Assembly: GCA_017643025.1 (NCBI GenBank)
Contig: JAEPOG010000001.1
Coordinates: forward strand, 558,001 to 622,000
DNA: 64,000 nt
Direction: 5' to 3'
From: Rhizobiaceae bacterium
Lineage (GTDB): Bacteria; Pseudomonadota; Alphaproteobacteria; Rhizobiales; Rhizobiaceae
How positions within the stretch are numbered: the stretch's first letter is position 1; each line of letters starts with the position of its first letter. The position numbers and the translations under genes are program-made. Positions 63,202-64,000 of the stretch are shown here, in pieces. The notes beneath the pieces were generated by a model that had not been told where the DNA came from, ran no database searches, and saw only the letters and a program-made list of their open reading frames with translations.

Positions 63202-63217
63202 TTTATCAATCGGTCAA
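63202..63217. promoter_or_regulatory. RutR-type operator before preT
   Basis: Read on the minus strand TTGACCGATTGATAAA, matching TTGACCA-NN-TGGTCAA at 11 of 14 fixed positions and sharing TTGACCGATTG with the site at 54498. It is 53 bp upstream of the preT start, an ordinary operator position. A near-dyad around AACCGGTT follows at about 63228. Confidence 0.65.
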
Positions 63218-63313
63218 ATTTTCGACTAACCGGTTGAGTTCACGAGCAAACTTGACGATCCTAATCAGGTATAATTAGAGGGCCGAAACGGACCAGTTGC
63301 CGTTGCAGCGCTT

Positions 63314-64000
63314 CTAGTCGGTGATGATTGGAACATCGGGATGAAACGCGTGCGCCACAAACGCAAAGGTGATGTCGTGAACGACATCCCTCCCGTCCCG
63401 AGTCACCTGCACTGTGCCGACGTCGCGCCCCTCCGCGATCCGGCGAGCATCGAGAGCCGACGCGACACCCGACTGGTAGGCAATCTCGATACCGCCCGCG
63501 GAGAAGCCGTCGCGGCGGACCTTGTCGAGGCTTACGATCAAGGGCTGCCCATCTCCGCGCACCACGACCACACGCGCCATCGCAGCGATGTTGTCGGGCA
63601 GGTCGCCCGAATAAAGAAACGGCGCCGCGGAGCTGTCGTAGCTCGCATACGGATTGCGGCCGTAGTCGCGCATGTTTGGATCGTTGGGCACCAGCACCGG
63701 CGCATCCGGGCTCTCTGCCAGGAACGCCTCAAACGAAACGATCCGTGACGGCAGCAACTTCAGCCTCTCGCCCGTGTATTCGCCGACGATCGCTTCGCCA
63801 GTAAACTGCTGCCACCAGCTTTCGGTCTGGCGGTCATACATGACGAGGTCCGAGTTGCGCAGCTTGCCCGTGGTGCCGAACTCCAGCACCTCGCCATCGA
63901 GCCGGCGGTCGAAAACAAGGGCCGCATTGCACAGCGGGCAATAGGTAACGGCGACGGGAACCCCGCCAATCACATCGTTGGCAATCTCATGCCATGTGAG
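63314..64000 (-). CDS. DUF3179-domain protein (5' end beyond window)
   Basis: At least 228 residues; the frame stays open to the window edge, reading LTWHEIANDVIGGVPVAVTYCPLCN, so the N-terminus is missing. This stretch and the TYCPLCNAALVF motif with its cysteine pair, followed by FGTTGKLRNSDLVMYDR and SWWQQFTGEAIVGEYTG, are hallmarks of DUF3179. These proteins are usually exported and their function is not known. The C-terminus is complete. It is in the same direction as preT but separated by about 100 bp carrying the operator, so independent. Confidence 0.82.
   Translation of the reverse strand, partial: LTWHEIANDVIGGVPVAVTYCPLCNAALVFDRRLDGEVLEFGTTGKLRNSDLVMYDRQTESWWQQFTGEAIVGEYTGERLKLLPSRIVSFEAFLAESPDAPVLVPNDPNMRDYGRNPYASYDSSAAPFLYSGDLPDNIAAMARVVVVRGDGQPLIVSLDKVRRDGFSAGGIEIAYQSGVASALDARRIAEGRDVGTVQVTRDGRDVVHDITFAFVAHAFHPDVPIITD

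Overview
The window is high-GC, densely packed bacterial chromosome and looks like an alphaproteobacterium of the Rhizobiales, most likely the Mesorhizobium/Phyllobacteriaceae neighbourhood. The evidence is the dcw cluster read leftward from mraZ, with rnpB and a trans-sulfuration enzyme beside it, together with btaA-btaB betaine-lipid genes, a pob-pca operon and the reductive pyrimidine (pre/hyd) genes. No tRNA, rRNA, CRISPR array, transposase or phage gene was seen, so this is mostly core or long-resident accessory chromosome.

Layout. 0-5.8 kb: start of the dcw cell-wall/division cluster on the minus strand (mraZ-rsmH-ftsL-ftsI-murE-murF, murF cut by the window edge). Its promoter at about 5.95 kb is overlaid by four 10-bp-spaced TGGG-type MraZ boxes. 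6-11 kb: a trans-sulfuration-type PLP enzyme, rnpB with its own promoter, two paralogous lytic transglycosylases, ampD, djlA and a small lipoprotein. 11-25 kb: a fused 5-oxoprolinase, a cupin, an ArsR/AHSA1 pair, btaAB, several cell-wall hydrolases, a lysine/ornithine-type decarboxylase and a DMT exporter. 25-31 kb: a 28-residue membrane microprotein, metF with an ArsR-methyltransferase fusion regulator and a perfect 22-bp palindromic operator, a TrmO-like protein, a MOSC protein, a FabH-like synthase, and one conspicuously AT-rich membrane gene that looks foreign. 31-39 kb: ettA, DUF2461, a YiiX-like lipoprotein, a lipase-like hydrolase, a CaiB-type CoA transferase translationally coupled to a thiamine-diphosphate enzyme, and terC. 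39.9-45 kb: 4-hydroxybenzoate/protocatechuate catabolism (pobR divergent from pobA-pcaC-pcaH-pcaG-pcaB).

44.9-63.2 kb is the most coherent module: reductive pyrimidine degradation. preT and preA (dihydropyrimidine dehydrogenase), hydA (dihydropyrimidinase), a beta-ureidopropionase-type amidohydrolase and an omega-amino-acid:pyruvate aminotransferase together convert uracil or thymine to malonate semialdehyde-level products. A ThiY/SsuA-type ABC importer is the likely uptake system and a LysE-type exporter sits inside the operon. A RutR-type TetR regulator is divergent from the aminotransferase. Close matches to the E. coli RutR operator lie both in that divergent region (54498-54513) and in front of preT (63202-63217), which ties the two separated halves into one predicted regulon. 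An unrecognised 166-residue protein is translationally coupled to preA. The two halves are separated by an alditol-oxidase-like gene coupled to rutR, a TetR-thioesterase pair with its own palindrome, and a MarR-EamA / GST divergent pair with twin ATGCA-NN-TGCAT sites. The window ends inside a DUF3179 gene.

Gene starts were chosen from visible ribosome-binding sites, ATGA/GTGA overlaps and recollection of family N-termini. Family assignments rest on motifs read by eye; no database search was run.
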